This document shows, piece by piece, positions 49,714 through 61,337 of a stretch of DNA of 64,000 bases. Origin of the DNA: Absidia repens (lineage: Eukaryota; Mucoromycota; Mucoromycetes; Mucorales; Cunninghamellaceae); the NCBI GenBank assembly GCA_002105175.1, contig MCGE01000001.1, forward strand, positions 1,550,001 through 1,614,000, given 5' to 3'. Each line of letters opens with the position of its first letter. Position 1 is the first letter of the stretch. The translations under genes were made by a program, and so were the position numbers. Below the pieces are notes generated by a model. It ran no database searches. It saw only the letters and a list, made by a program, of their open reading frames with translations, and was not told where the DNA came from.

Positions 49714-51100
49714 GCCGATGTTTTGGAAATTGGAATGTATTATATATGGAACACTTGTCGGGATTACAAATTCGGCATTAAAGATTAGGCGCAATCGGCA
49801 CGTCGCTGTCATTGGCCATTTGACCTCTAGACTGCCTGGCGGCGTTTTATTTATTTCTTACCTTTTTTTTTTTCCCAGTTTTCCTTTTTTTCTGTCATCT
49901 TTTGCAATTTGTCCTCCATTCACCTTTGTTTTACATTATCTCAGTCTCCTTTACTTTTATTCAGTCCCCTCTTTTACTACTTTTGTCTTATTTTTACACT
50001 TTTTTTTATTGCTTCAGTTCCCATTACTTTTATTTTTATTTTTAGATTCTCTCTTGTCTCATCAATACAAGATCGTCCCAGTAATCCTTTCGATTATTGA
50101 TCATGTAGTATATAGCTGATTTAATATTGATTTGAATAAACAATGAACTATTTTACTTCCCTGATTCTTTTTGTATACTTTTGTCTTGTATTTATTTTCT
50201 GGTTATTCCTATTGAATATTTATTTTATTGATATGGAATGTTGTATGATGGATATGAGAGAGGGTGATTCGGGATCTGAATTACGTACTGTGGAATGGTT
50301 GCATGTGCATGAACTAGTATATAGGGATAAGTGTATGGATAGATGGATGATAGGTGGTATGTCTGTGCTGATATACAACACGTAATATTGGCTATTATTG
50401 ATAAAATACTTATTAGATTCGAAAAACTTCAGAAAGCTAAGCCTGTTCAATAATCAGTGTTAGAAAAAGACTTCTTTAGATCAGTTATTAATGAAAGGCA
50501 AATTCCACACGCCTCATGTCGCTGAAATCAGGCCCATATTGAAAAGGAACACGTCAAATATAACCCACGAGATTAGATGTGGCTTGGAAATCTCTTCTTA
50601 TTGGTGTAATGAATGAAAAGTCATTGCCCGACCGCTCGATTCTAAATCATAATTCTGGACAAACCCCTATGCATTGATTTCAATTATTAATGGATGCAGT
50701 ATTTTTCCTTCATACTATCGGATTTGAAAGACCGGATCTATTTTTGTGTAAATGGTGTGCCTGTAAGAAATCTCGGTAATGTCGTTTTTTGATGGCCTGT
50801 TTTATTTTTGACTTGATGACTCTCCTTTTTATTTGTTCTATGATCAGTAGCCTTTTTTCTCACCCCCTCGGTACTCATACTAACTTGGGTATCTTCCAAA
50901 CTCAAATAGCATAAAAAGAAAATTACATCATTTCAGTACTCCTCGGTTCACAATCTCACGCCAAAAACTCAATTTAAATCACTTCTCCTTTTCAGTCTTG
51001 CATGAATAGAACAATGGCATATTTATACATTGAATATTAAATATATGAATATTTTTCCTTCGCATCCTATGATATTGTTTCTCGAAAAAATAATAGTGAA
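49714..51100. other. Spacer upstream of bZIP gene
   Basis: Nothing coding is recognised. T-rich stretches (49860-50050) create hydrophobic low-complexity open frames that I do not accept as genes. The final 400 bp are probably the bZIP promoter. Confidence 0.45.
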
Positions 51101-51979
51101 ATGACCATTACAGCATCATATAACCAGCAAAAGCCAATGGCGATTTCGTCAATCACATCCCCATTGAATACATTGTCCTCTCCCGCATCCTCACCATACC
51201 ATAATTACCATCACGATGATTATAAATCCCAACATTTAATTTCTTTTGTACATTATACGGATACAATCGATACCGATCAAGCTAAGACTGCAGTCGATTC
51301 TTCCATGATGGAAAGTAAGCAGCAACCGCACCAGCAGCCACCTTCCTTTTTTTATTCATCATCGTCAGAATCCTCCTCCCTATCATCATCTTATACAGCC
51401 AACGGAATAGAAAGATCACCTTCGCCTTTATCATTATCATCAACTCATCAACATGTTAACAAAAGCAATGAAAGCCGAGACGAAAATAATGGCAACAGCA
51501 AAAAAAATAATATTAATAGTAATAACGGTATCATGCCACCTACCACAGTGCATTTTTCGCCCAGCTCCATAAGTGGACCATTATCTCTCCAAGAAAGACG
51601 ACAACGAAATAAAACGGCATCAGCAAAATATCGTGCTAAAAAAAATCAACAGCACCAAGGGATGAGATCCATGATTCACACGATGACCAAAGAAAATGAC
51701 CTTTTACTTCGTCAATTGGAGCAAGCCAAATCAGAGAACAGACAATTAAAATCCGTCTGTGATAAATTGCGGAGTAAAATGATGGCCGAGAAAATGTTTA
51801 AAAAAATGCTTTATCACCAACAGCAGCACTCAGATCATCATCGTCATCACCATGCGTATTTTCAAATATCGACCGAGGACGACGGTGGTGGGATGGATTC
51901 AATTGGAAATGTTAATGATAATAGTGGGGATAATGAAAAGACGGACCAAAAAGAACATTCCAAGAGGCTTTCTACATAA
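51101..51979 (+). CDS. bZIP transcription factor (Met4/Cys-3-like basic region)
   Basis: A single-exon gene of 292 aa. The basic region at residues about 164-187, RRQRNKTASAKYRAKKNQQH, has the N-x7-R bZIP signature. Its N-x-T-A-S-A-K-Y-R form resembles the sulfur and amino-acid regulators of the Cys-3/Met4 type. A leucine zipper follows (about 190-225: heptads around LLLRQLEQAKSENRQLKSVCDKL). The N-terminal two thirds are Ser/Gln/Asn-rich and disordered, and a His-rich segment (SDHHRHHHAY) lies behind the zipper. The gene is isolated between repeat copies C and D. The target pathway is an inference from the basic region only. Confidence 0.9.
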   Translation: MTITASYNQQKPMAISSITSPLNTLSSPASSPYHNYHHDDYKSQHLISFVHYTDTIDTDQAKTAVDSSMMESKQQPHQQPPSFFYSSSSESSSLSSSYTANGIERSPSPLSLSSTHQHVNKSNESRDENNGNSKKNNINSNNGIMPPTTVHFSPSSISGPLSLQERRQRNKTASAKYRAKKNQQHQGMRSMIHTMTKENDLLLRQLEQAKSENRQLKSVCDKLRSKMMAEKMFKKMLYHQQQHSDHHRHHHAYFQISTEDDGGGMDSIGNVNDNSGDNEKTDQKEHSKRLST

Positions 51980-52104
51980 TTAAAATAGTAATAAAAGTCT
52001 GGATTATATAATGTACCTTGATTTTATGTACTTCGCCGTTCCAATTTTTTTTTTTTTTTTTTTTTGTCGACCCAACTATCCGAAAGATACCCGCCTCCAA
52101 ACTT
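51980..52104. other. bZIP 3' flank
   Basis: AATAAAAGTC near 51990 is a likely poly(A) signal. A 21-nt T run (52046-52066) separates the gene from repeat copy D. Confidence 0.4.
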
Positions 52105-53490
52105 CACCCATTTGACAAAGATAAATTAAATCAGTTGAAAAGCAAAAATAAAAGACATAGTTTATTCAGATGTGAATATAAACTATGACAACTAAACTGA
52201 TGTGATCTAATGCTAATGCTATATTACGTGTCTAAGGTGTGATTTCTAAGGCTGTATGTATGTGAGGGTTGTGATATGGAGTATATCTTATTGTAGAATA
52301 AAAATAATGTATAATAAGCCAACCCAACTAGAGGGAATAAACTGATGTTTTGGTGAGTGACAAACTATTCTACAGTGAGGGATTCACAGAACTTGATAAA
52401 AAAAAAGAGGGGTTCATTTTTTGCATCCACCGGAAACGCCCCACCAGAGACCAAAAAAAAACAACTTCAAATTCCGCTCACATGAATATTTATTTACACC
52501 AATTTTTTCTTCCGTGCCCTCTCTTTTTCTTTCCATTTATTTTTTCCTCTTCATTTTTTCTTCACAATTACGGCTCCTATGGGGTTCTTGTGGACTTATA
52601 TTGGTGACAGGACTAGTTTAGGAGGGTTTTCAGCTCAGGGATTACAAGATGCATGGGGAAACCCTTTCATTTTGGATTCAGGTTTAAAACACCATTAGTC
52701 GCCTTTTTGAAACCTTCACTATCTTACTTTTAGTTTTAGTTTGGTTCACTTTGTATCTATGTCTGAATAAAATATATCTTTTCTTACTTGCATCAATGAA
52801 AAATGTCTTGGTAGTTTTTTTATCATGTCCTGTGAATTGATCTCTTTTTTACTACCATGCCCGTTTTTGATTAATGTTGACCGTTGTTGTGCTTCAGTAA
52901 AAATATACCTCTTTAGTCATTCTCATATTTTTTTACAGTATATTTGTTCCTTTTTTTTTTTTTTTTTTTTTTGCAATTGTTCCCTTATATAAAACTACCA
53001 TTCTTCAAATCTCACACTAATCTCCCTCATACTTCCTCTAGTAGATCCTTCCACTAAATCTCCTGTAACAATTATACCCTTCTTCTTTAGTTGTAGTATC
53101 TATCAATATGTTTCAATAAAATATGCCGTTTTAATAACCGTTCAATGACCCATAGTACAGTGAACAATACGTCACTGTTGTATTTGTTTTGAGAATTTCC
53201 TACCTTACGCTAGCTTTCTAGTTCACTGATTTTGACTACTTCCCTGCCCCACCTTGTCCCCCTTGAAACGAGGCGACAATTTCTATGATTTACTATCAAA
53301 GATAACCATATTCCTGGCCGTCCATTCATAAATATGAGAGGTAGTGGCTGATTAACAGCAAAGGTCATGTAATATGAAACGTGGGTATACTCCTATTCAT
53401 GTTCTACCGATCATATCAATTAAACCAGACGTGCTACCAGCGTAACTTCCACTAGATTAGACATAGTATATATCTATGCTCCTCCTTTTT
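52105..53490 (+). repeat. Dispersed repeat family, copy D
   Basis: This copy aligns with B and C throughout. It has AGTTTATTCAG at 52159 followed by AATATAAACTATGACAAC, then ACGCCCCACCAGAGACC (about 52436). CACATG at 52479-52484 takes the place of the E-box found in other copies. The central block GACTAGTTTAGGAGGG is near 52612, and the cores AATAAAATATATC at 52766 and AATAAAATATGCC near 53116. The end block GCGTAACTTCCACTAGATTAGACATA is near 53440. A T run (52951-52972) interrupts the copy. Confidence 0.88.
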
Positions 53491-53756
53491 TTTTTTAATT
53501 TAAGAACGTCTTATAAGAAATTTCAACAATTAACATTTAGTTTACGTTCTTTCTGAACTGCACCATTGTTCCTTATTGCATTCCTTACATAAAAAACATC
53601 TTCGGAATAATAACCGTAAAATCCCAATCCTATCCATCTTCTTTCTTCCTTCCCCCCCGGTCTTCATCCAACCTGTTTTTCTATCTCTAGCAATAATCCA
53701 ATCATACGTGAAAAAAGATCCAGCCCTACAACAGTGTAAAAAAAAAAAAAGCAAAC

Positions 53757-55068
53757 ATGATTGTATATATTTTATTTGTATGGTTTTATGTAAATATAAT
53801 AATAACTATGGCTACGACTATAACTATATCTAATGACTATCGCCAAAATTTCACCCAAGTATGGAGTGCACCAATTCCACCACCACAATCGTCATTCATG
53901 GATACTAGCAGCAGCAGCAGCAGTAGCAATGATGGCGAGTATTCAGAAGCCGATAGCTTGCTTCAAGAAACATGGCAGCTTGCAAACAATTACATATATG
54001 GGTCCAATGATATTTCCTTCATACCCGACCCCTATATTTCTTCGTCGTTACCCAACGGAACAATGTCATCCCAAACACCATCGTCGTCCACTGTCATGCG
54101 CATAAAGTACGGTGAAGGATCGTATTCACCTAGCGGGTCCACAGACGCTGGGCGTACCGGCGGGCTTGATTTCTACTCTAGGCCATTTGGGAATCAATCG
54201 TACGCGAGGGCATTGTTACAATATGACATGGCATTTGACGCTAGTTTTGATTGGATGCGTGGTGGAAAACTGCCAGGTCTCTATGGGGGTAATAATAATA
54301 AAACAAAAACGGAAATGTATTGGCTGGTTAGCGTTACTTAATTATTGGTCACTCTACCATATTATACAAAGGCACACCAAATAACGGATGTTCAGGCGGT
54401 CGACAAGCAGATGGGCAAAATTGTTTTTCTGTTCGACTCATGTGGCGAGAGAATGGTAAAGCAAAATGAAAAAGAGAGACAAGAAATACATTTAATACTC
54501 CGACCAGGAGGCCTTTTTTTAATTTTCATTTTTTTTTTTTCCTTTCTTAGGTCTCGGAGAAGCCTATTTGTATATTCCCACTGACGACGCCTTTTGTAAG
54601 GAAACACCGGGTGTGATATGTAACAAAGAATATGGCACAAGTATGTTTAGGGGACGAATCAAGTATCCCAAAGAACAATGGACGAGGATTGAAATATTCA
54701 CACAAATCAATGATCCATCTTGGGAAAGAAATGGCGTTCTTCAAATTTGGCAGGACGATGAGCCTGTGATGGAAATGACAGGATTGCAATATAGAACCAC
54801 CAACGCCGTCGCTATCTCTAGTCTCATGTTCAGTACATTTTTCGGTGGTGGTTCCTCTGATTATGCTACCCCACATGATACTTATGCCTACTTTAAAAAT
54901 ATTCAGTTTAGCGTCGCTGAGCCGGTACATCTCTCTCCACCAACAATACAGGTGTCATCTGCACCTGCCGCCACCACCACAGTTCTTACTTTGAGGAACA
55001 CATTGATCGGCATTGTCATCCCTCTCATTCTCCTATTTGTAATGAAAGTGGATCGACTCATCCTTTAA
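53757..55068 (+). CDS. Polysaccharide lyase family 14-like secreted protein, C-terminal anchor
   Basis: Three exons (53757-54288, 54372-54455, 54551-55068) join in frame to about 377 aa. The PL14 fold is recognised by RGGKLPGLYGG-GTPNNGCSGG, CFSVRLMWRENG-LGEAYLYIP, FSTFFGG and YAYFKNIQFS, all landmarks of fungal PL14 proteins. PL14 enzymes cleave uronate-containing polymers such as alginate or glucuronan by beta-elimination. The N-terminus (MIVYILFVWFYVNIIITMATT) is a signal peptide or anchor. The C-terminus has a Thr/Ala linker and a hydrophobic segment (LIGIVIPLILLFVMK), suggesting a membrane tail or GPI signal. The middle exon is only 84 nt but carries the conserved GCSGG and CFS motifs. 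Activity is untested. It lies directly after repeat copy D. Confidence 0.88.
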
Positions 55069-55435
55069 AATTTAATAAATTATCAGCGAGGTATGCTCAC
55101 CTAAGAGGTGGGGGGGGTTGCTTGGGGGGAGAGATGTGTGGGTGAGGCTTGGGAGGAACCAGGGGCAGCTCCATAAGGGTCCATTTTAAAGGTCCGCTTT
55201 TTTTTTTTTTTTTTTTTTGCCCTTGTATGAGCAGTCTCGTTGCCGCTCCACTTTTTTTTTTTTTTATATTTCTTCATTCCTATTTCAACTAAATACCACG
55301 AAAGGTAATAACGAACCACTCTTTACTGCATTGCGTGGAACTTGTCAAAACAGACAAAAGACAAAATATTCTACGTTAATATATTCATTCATTTACTCAT
55401 TCATTTTTTTCATGTCTCTGTGTGATGGCATCTAG
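55069..55435. other. PL14 / mL49 spacer
   Basis: A G-rich patch (55108-55160), a 20-nt T run (55199-55218) and a second T run (55252-55265). No gene. Confidence 0.4.
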
Positions 55436-55747
55436 ATGTTGCGATCCTTACTTCAACCTGTCAGCAAACGTTGTTTCTCCACCTTGAAGGATACCTCGTA
55501 CATTGTATCCCGCACCAGTAATCAAAGTCTGCCTGTGTATTCTGAAATCAAAAATGGTGGCACCCAACAATTAACCATCATTCGACGTATCCAAGGTGAT
55601 GTTGAAGCCCTCAAGACCGAACTGACCACTCTCTTCCCTGATGCTCCCAAAAACCATATCAAGATCAACCCCACCAACAATCATATCGTTATCAAAGGTC
55701 TCTATGTGAATGAACTCAAGCAATGGTTGGCTAACAAAGGTTTCTAA
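55436..55747 (+). CDS. IMG2: Mitochondrial large-subunit ribosomal protein mL49 (Img2)
   Basis: A single-exon gene of 103 aa. The basic N-terminus MLRSLLQPVSKRCFST is a mitochondrial presequence. The Img2/mL49 core follows: SYIVSRTSNQSLPVYSEIKNGGTQQLTIIRRI, then IVIKGLYVNELKQWLANKGF, which closes the family domain exactly. It belongs to the mitochondrial 54S subunit and is needed for respiratory growth in yeast. The 3' flank is tandemly duplicated. Confidence 0.95.
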   Translation: MLRSLLQPVSKRCFSTLKDTSYIVSRTSNQSLPVYSEIKNGGTQQLTIIRRIQGDVEALKTELTTLFPDAPKNHIKINPTNNHIVIKGLYVNELKQWLANKGF

Positions 55748-55818
55748 GCCAAGCAACTTCCTAATAACATACACACCTCTTTTTACATACCGATAAACAC
55801 ACGCACACACACTTAGTT

Positions 55819-56262
55819 TAGATGATTTGACCAGTGCACTTCCCGTCCCTCTTCTTCCCTTTCCCTCTTTGTTTTGTACTGTACATATACACAATTTTAT
55901 TACTATCTCCCCCCCCCCCCCCTCCAACCATTCAATAAAAACCATTTGTCACTTTTTGAAGCAGTATACATCTATCTGTCTACCTTTATTGTCTTGCAAA
56001 CATCAATCAATAAAAAGCCCAATCATTTTCTTTTCTAGTATAGATGATTTGACCAGCCTACTTCCCGCCCCTTTTTGTTTTGTACTGTGCATAGACACAA
56101 TTTAATCACTGCCTTTACCTACCCTTCAACTATCAAATAAAAACCATTTGTTTCCTTTTGTTCCAGTATATATCTATTTCTCTATCTTTATTATCTAGTA
56201 TCCATCAATCAATGAAAAACCATTCTTTTTCTTTTCAGCCTCAAAAACCATTGTATATGAAT
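55819..56262 (+). repeat. Tandem duplication in the mL49 3' flank
   Basis: Two units with a 222-bp period. TAGATGATTTGACCAG starts at 55819 and again at 56041. Both continue with CTTCCCG, TTTGTTTTGTACTGT, ACACAATTT, AATAAAAACCATTTGT, AGTATA.ATCTAT and CATCAATCAAT. Each unit carries one or two AATAAA hexamers, so alternative 3' ends are likely. Confidence 0.92.
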
Positions 56263-56420
56263 ATATCTATCTTTTTATTACTAGTATTCATGTCTTGTTC
56301 AAAAAAAAAATAAAAATAAACACACAACTACAAAAACTATAAAAAAACAACTAAAAAACTAAACTAAGCTATCTGTAAATCATACTACACCATTTATCAA
56401 AGAAGACCATTGCGTCCCAA

Positions 56421-59400
56421 TCAGAATGCATTTTCAGGGAATGGACCATATTCAGCCATATCATCCACCTTTTGTCCACTATTCGCCAGTACATAAGAAA
56501 TACGCAAGCGCAATTTGACTGCAGTCTACAAGAACCCAGCACCAACAAATAAAAAATAATCAGTTCATCATGCATCATCACACATACTCTTTTCTTTTTT
56601 TTGTTTCTTCTTTTGAGAATTGTACCTGTTGAGGGTTGTTGATCCGCATCATTTGTTTTTCGGTAGCAGAAGATTCTACAGTTGTGTTGCTAGCTGTGGC
56701 CATTTGTAAGCGTTGACTTTTAGGTACAGCGGCTTGGAATTGAAGATCAGTGACTGTGCCTTGGGATCCATTGTTGTTGAAAAGCACTTGGATATTGATG
56801 ATGGCAGGATTTTTTCGATCACGAGAAGGTACCAAGTGGATACGAAGGCCATTTTTGGTATATGCTTCATATCCAGGTATGTTTTGCTGTTGTTGTTGTT
56901 GTTGCTGTGGTGAAGTGGTAGTGGTGTCCAGGCTTGATGACAAACCTGCCAAAGAGTCCAATCCTGTAGGTGTTGCTGGTGCCGGTGCTGTTGTTGGTTG
57001 CTCATCACCGCCGCCCAGCAAATCCAATAACGAGTTGCCTGCATGACTAGGCGTCGCTGGTGATTGTGATTGAATAGGAGAGGTCGGTGATCCACTGGAG
57101 CCAAAAATGTCGGCCAACAAATCTACGTTGTTTTGTTGAGGTGCTGCTGCTGCTGCTGATGATGATGCTGTAGCCGTCACAGGGCTTTGAGGTGCTGCTT
57201 CTGGTTCTTCCATTGCTCCACCGCTTGAAGCCGTACCGACGCCCATGAGATCCAGTAAAAGCTATATATAAAGAACAACAACAATATTCCCAAATAAACC
57301 ATTGAATAATGAGTTCCTGTTTGCCTTCCCCATCCCTTTCATATAACCCACTTACATCTTGGTCACTAGGTCCAGATTTTGAAGCGGCACGTCCTGAAGC
57401 TGATAGAGGTAAAAAAAAAAAAAGTCAGACAATGCGTGTGGAGGGCAAAACACTAAACGCAAAATAGTCTTTATCCCAACCGGGTTACTTACTAGGACTG
57501 CTTGGTACATTACCACCGGTTTCGATAATTGTGCGACCTTCAGGGATAGGCATTCGTTCAAGTACTGCTGGGCGAATGGCGTCAAAGGAGAAGAGGTTGG
57601 TGTATTCGACAGCGCGTTGTTGGATTTCAACTTCCATACTGATGGTGTGCTTGTTGAGGATTTCCTTAATCTTTCCTTGACTTGAGGCATCCGACAAACG
57701 AGAAGACAGTTTCACCAGGGCCGTCAAAACATATTCACGAGTAAGTTGATTTGCGTAAGGGCCCATGAGAATCGATTCCAACAAACCAACCACAGCAGCA
57801 TCAGTGACCTTCAAAATATCATTCTATCAGTTTTTGCATGTTCATCATCATCATCACCATAATTTTTTTTTTTTTTACCTCCATTTGAGTATCTTCATCT
57901 TCAAAGTTGCCACCATCGATTAAAACATCACCGTATTCACCAATAATCCAAACACCAGCCAAGACAAGTCCTTCCTAAAAAATCAAAACGTTTTTCCCCT
58001 CGGTAAAATCAGTATCGGCACGTTTGATATATCCCTTTCTCTCCTCTATCCCACTATTTACCTGAGAAATGTCACGTTTCAAAGCAGCAAATAGCTTTTG
58101 CACAGTATACTGATGCATATCACTTGATTGAGCCACCAATCGGATGAATCCAGCCAACACTTCTTCCCGTACATGGTTCCCGGCCAATTTCAACATGCGG
58201 AGCATGGTGTCGATATGCCATCGTTTATTGGGTGCAAACCGCTCGGCAGCCAGAGAGATCTTGGTGGTCATGCTTTGTTTGAATTCTGTATCTGCCACTT
58301 CCAAAAACGCCAACAATTCCCTTGTCAACACCCGCACGTTTCCTTCGTTGATCAAAGCAAAGCTGAGTTCCAAGGCACGACGACGGATAGAAATGTCACC
58401 ATCTCGAAGACAATCCAAGATAATGTTGCGATGGCGCTGGACAGCTTGGTTTTCAATTCCAACCGTTTTGTTCAACGTTTCCAAAGCAACGTATCTACAC
58501 CAAAAAAAAAAAAAAAATAGGCAGTGAGTATATACCTGTATAGCTTTTATCCTATTTTTTTTTTCTCTCTCTGTCCTTTTTTCTCCCGCTCACTTACCTA
58601 ATGTTATTGTCCCTGTTGCTCAAGAATTTACCCAAAATGTTAACGGCCAACACGCGCAAACCGGCTTCGCTTTGGATGTCCATAATCGCCAAAACAGTTT
58701 CATACAAGATGGAGTTGCCAACATTCTTTGTACTTTCGGTATTGGTAGCTACTTGCGCAAGGATATCGTTCATAGCTTCCGATGCTTCTTGATCGTTTTG
58801 AGCGAGAATACGTAAGAGACGGAGGATCTTCACTTGCAAGAATGGATCGGTGACACCAGTAACATCATGTTCAGGAGAGAATCCAGCACTGGCAAGGTTC
58901 TTCAAATGACGGACCAAAAGTGGGACGGCCTACAAATGATTTTTTATTTTGTAAAATAAGTAAAAAAAAAAAGATTCACGCGTATAAAAAAAGGGGACTC
59001 CAGATCTTCTTACCTTTCTAAATACTTCAATGCATTCAGGGTTTTGCTGGCACATTTCCGTGACCAAGGTAATACCGGTAATCAAAACACCATGGCTGCG
59101 ATCATTCAACAGGGATTTCGACCGAGACATAAAGTTTTCATACAATTCAGGTACACGTCGAATGATACGTAAGGCACATAGAGCAGCCTAAGTAAATGAT
59201 GAAAAAAGGTTAGCATTCTATGATACAACCAATCCACCTAGCTATATATGGTTCCCTTTTCTTCCTCTTTTCACTTGCTTACCTTTTTCCGGATATAAGT
59301 ATTTGAACTACCCAATAATTTTTCCACTTCAGCACACAAATCACGGGCCATTTCAGAAGAGGAAATATTTCCAAGAGTGCAAAGAGCCAAACCAACAATA

Positions 59401-59976
59401 TACATATTGTTATGATTCAAGTCACTAAGAAAGAGAGAAGGTGAAGGAATGAGTATACGACTGCCTCCGCGCCCTCCCCCCCCCAAGGTGGCACTTACTT
59501 TTTCAAACTGTTGGTCACCAAAGTGAGCACCTCGGTCTTTTCATCAATCAAAAGCATAATACCAAGATAACCCAGTCGTTTATCAGCATATTTAGGACTT
59601 GCCACTAATTTCAAGCATTCCATTTGGCCAAAGTGAGCAGGGTAACCGAGCATATGAATGTACAATAGTTTAGCCACATTGGCATGTCGTGTATCGTTGT
59701 TTTCATTCTTAAAGGCAGTTCGGATATTGGCGCTTTCTTTTTGAATCACAGCACGTTCCTCGGCAGCAGTTTTGCACGCACGTACAGCTTTGATAAGATC
59801 TAAACGAAGACAAGACAAGAAAAAATATCAGTCAGGCAGCCAGACACTTGGTGGCAATGGTAATTTGTTACAGCCAACCATCTTTTTCAATTTTCGTTAT
59901 TGTTGTTGTTACCTTTCAAGCGATAAAGAGGTAGCTTTGAGAGAATTTGCTGCGAGATGCTATTGATACTGTTCAT
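56421..59976 (-). CDS. APL4: AP-1 clathrin adaptor complex, gamma-adaptin
   Basis: This is the large subunit of AP-1, which sorts clathrin cargo at the trans-Golgi and endosomes. About ten exons start at the ATG at 59976 ([21 protein letters not shown], splicing to [22 protein letters not shown]). The trunk contains [51 protein letters not shown] and [18 protein letters not shown], classic gamma-adaptin signatures. A hinge rich in Ser, Pro and Gln holds acidic LLDLLGG, LLADIFG and LLLDLMG clathrin-box-like motifs. The C-terminal ear ([18 protein letters not shown]) follows and the final exon ends [11 protein letters not shown]. The total is about 825 aa, in the family range. The last exon (56421-56526) splices as [13 protein letters not shown]. 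Confidence 0.95.
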
Positions 59977-60195
59977 CTTTCAAATGAGCGGTATGTATAA
60001 CAACAAATTAAAAGATGGGGAGAAAAAAAAAAAGAAAAGAGATGAAGACGGCACGAAAAAAAAAAAAAAAGATTACAATTTGAAGTTTATTCGGGGTTTC
60101 AAATACGTCATGATACAAGAGCGAGGGAAATAAAAAAGGTAAAATATGAAGGTGAGGGGGGATAATCTAAAGAGTCTAAAGGTGAATTGTCTAAA

Positions 60196-61114
60196 CTATT
60201 GTTTGATTTCATTTTCAGGATGTTGGTAAGCTTTTGCTACAAATTTCGTGTGTCGACCCTGAGCCACTTTTTTGAGTTTTACGGATAGCATAATAATAGG
60301 GGTGAAAATGGATGTCAGTTTTTGCTTGTGTGCCTTGTCAATTTCATGAGTGATTTACCTATTTTTCCATCAGCAGAGATTTCGATCGACGTAAAAGCCA
60401 ATGTCTTGCCAAGTTTGTCACAAGTAGCATCCTATACATCAAATTATAATCAATAAACCCATCCAGGTTAAATTATGTTGAGTATTATTACCACTGTAAC
60501 CATTTGACCTTCCTTAGCACCAGAGATATAACTGATGTTAATATCTGTGCTTACGCCAGTGGCAAAAAGGCCTTTTGAAGCCAAAACGAGGGATCCACCA
60601 ATATCAACCTGCAGTTGGGAAAAAAGAGGTGGGTTAGTAGCCATGAGGATTTTTCTTCTATTCAGTTGTACATACCACGGTAGCTAAAAGGCCACCATGC
60701 ACTGATTGGAGTCGGTTCTATAATAAAATATATTGCAACCAGTATTTAATATATGTAACCAGTGTGAATCTTTTGTAGTGACCACCAGTCTTACCAAGTG
60801 CTGCTTTTCCACCTTGAATTCTGCACGGACACGACCTGCTTCAGCATTGACAATACGAAGCTAGAAAAATAAGAGAATATAATTAAAAGTAAGGGTTTGT
60901 ACATGAATGAACTACGTTCTTTGATCCTGTTCTTACCCCTGGAAGGACATGTTTGTCATAGCCACCAGTTGTTTGAAAGCTCTACATGAAATGGAAGCAA
61001 AAAACGATCAATTTAGTATTTAATTCAATTGCGTAATGACCAGCAAAATTATGTACTTACTTCGAGTACTTTATGTACCAGTTGGGGAGATCGTCGTGCA
61101 AAGGAAGGGAACAT
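60196..61114 (-). CDS. Acyl-CoA thioesterase, ACOT13-like hotdog protein
   Basis: Seven small exons, the internal junctions mostly in phase 0, start at the ATG at 61114 (MFPSFARRSPQLVHKVLE) and end IKQ at 60196, giving about 150 aa. The hotdog fold shows NRLQSVHGGLLATV-VDIGGSLVLAS, where HGG and the following Asp mark the active site of the 4HBT group. GKTLAFTSIEIS and VAQGRHTKFV then match the ACOT13/THEM2 C-terminus. The likely role is hydrolysis of medium or long acyl-CoA, probably near mitochondria. The N-terminus is basic and short, so mitochondrial targeting is possible but unproven. Confidence 0.9.
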
Positions 61115-61337
61115 GACTAAGACGAAGAAGAAAAAAAAGCAAAACAAAGAGGGGAAAAAGAGAAGAAAGAGTCGAAAAGCCCGTTTTTTAACCAAGATTG
61201 CGGGAAAATGAAAGCCCGGCGATAATACATAACACACCACAGATTTTTTATGTACATATAATAAAGAGTTTATTTTGATATATTTGTGTAAGAATATCGA
61301 TAATAAAGAGGTACTTCTCTACAAAGCTATCACTAAA

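Noticed and set aside
49718..50119. 133-codon hydrophobic frame upstream of the bZIP gene
   Set aside because: It is produced by a T-rich stretch (repeated TTT/CTT codons) and looks like intergenic low complexity.
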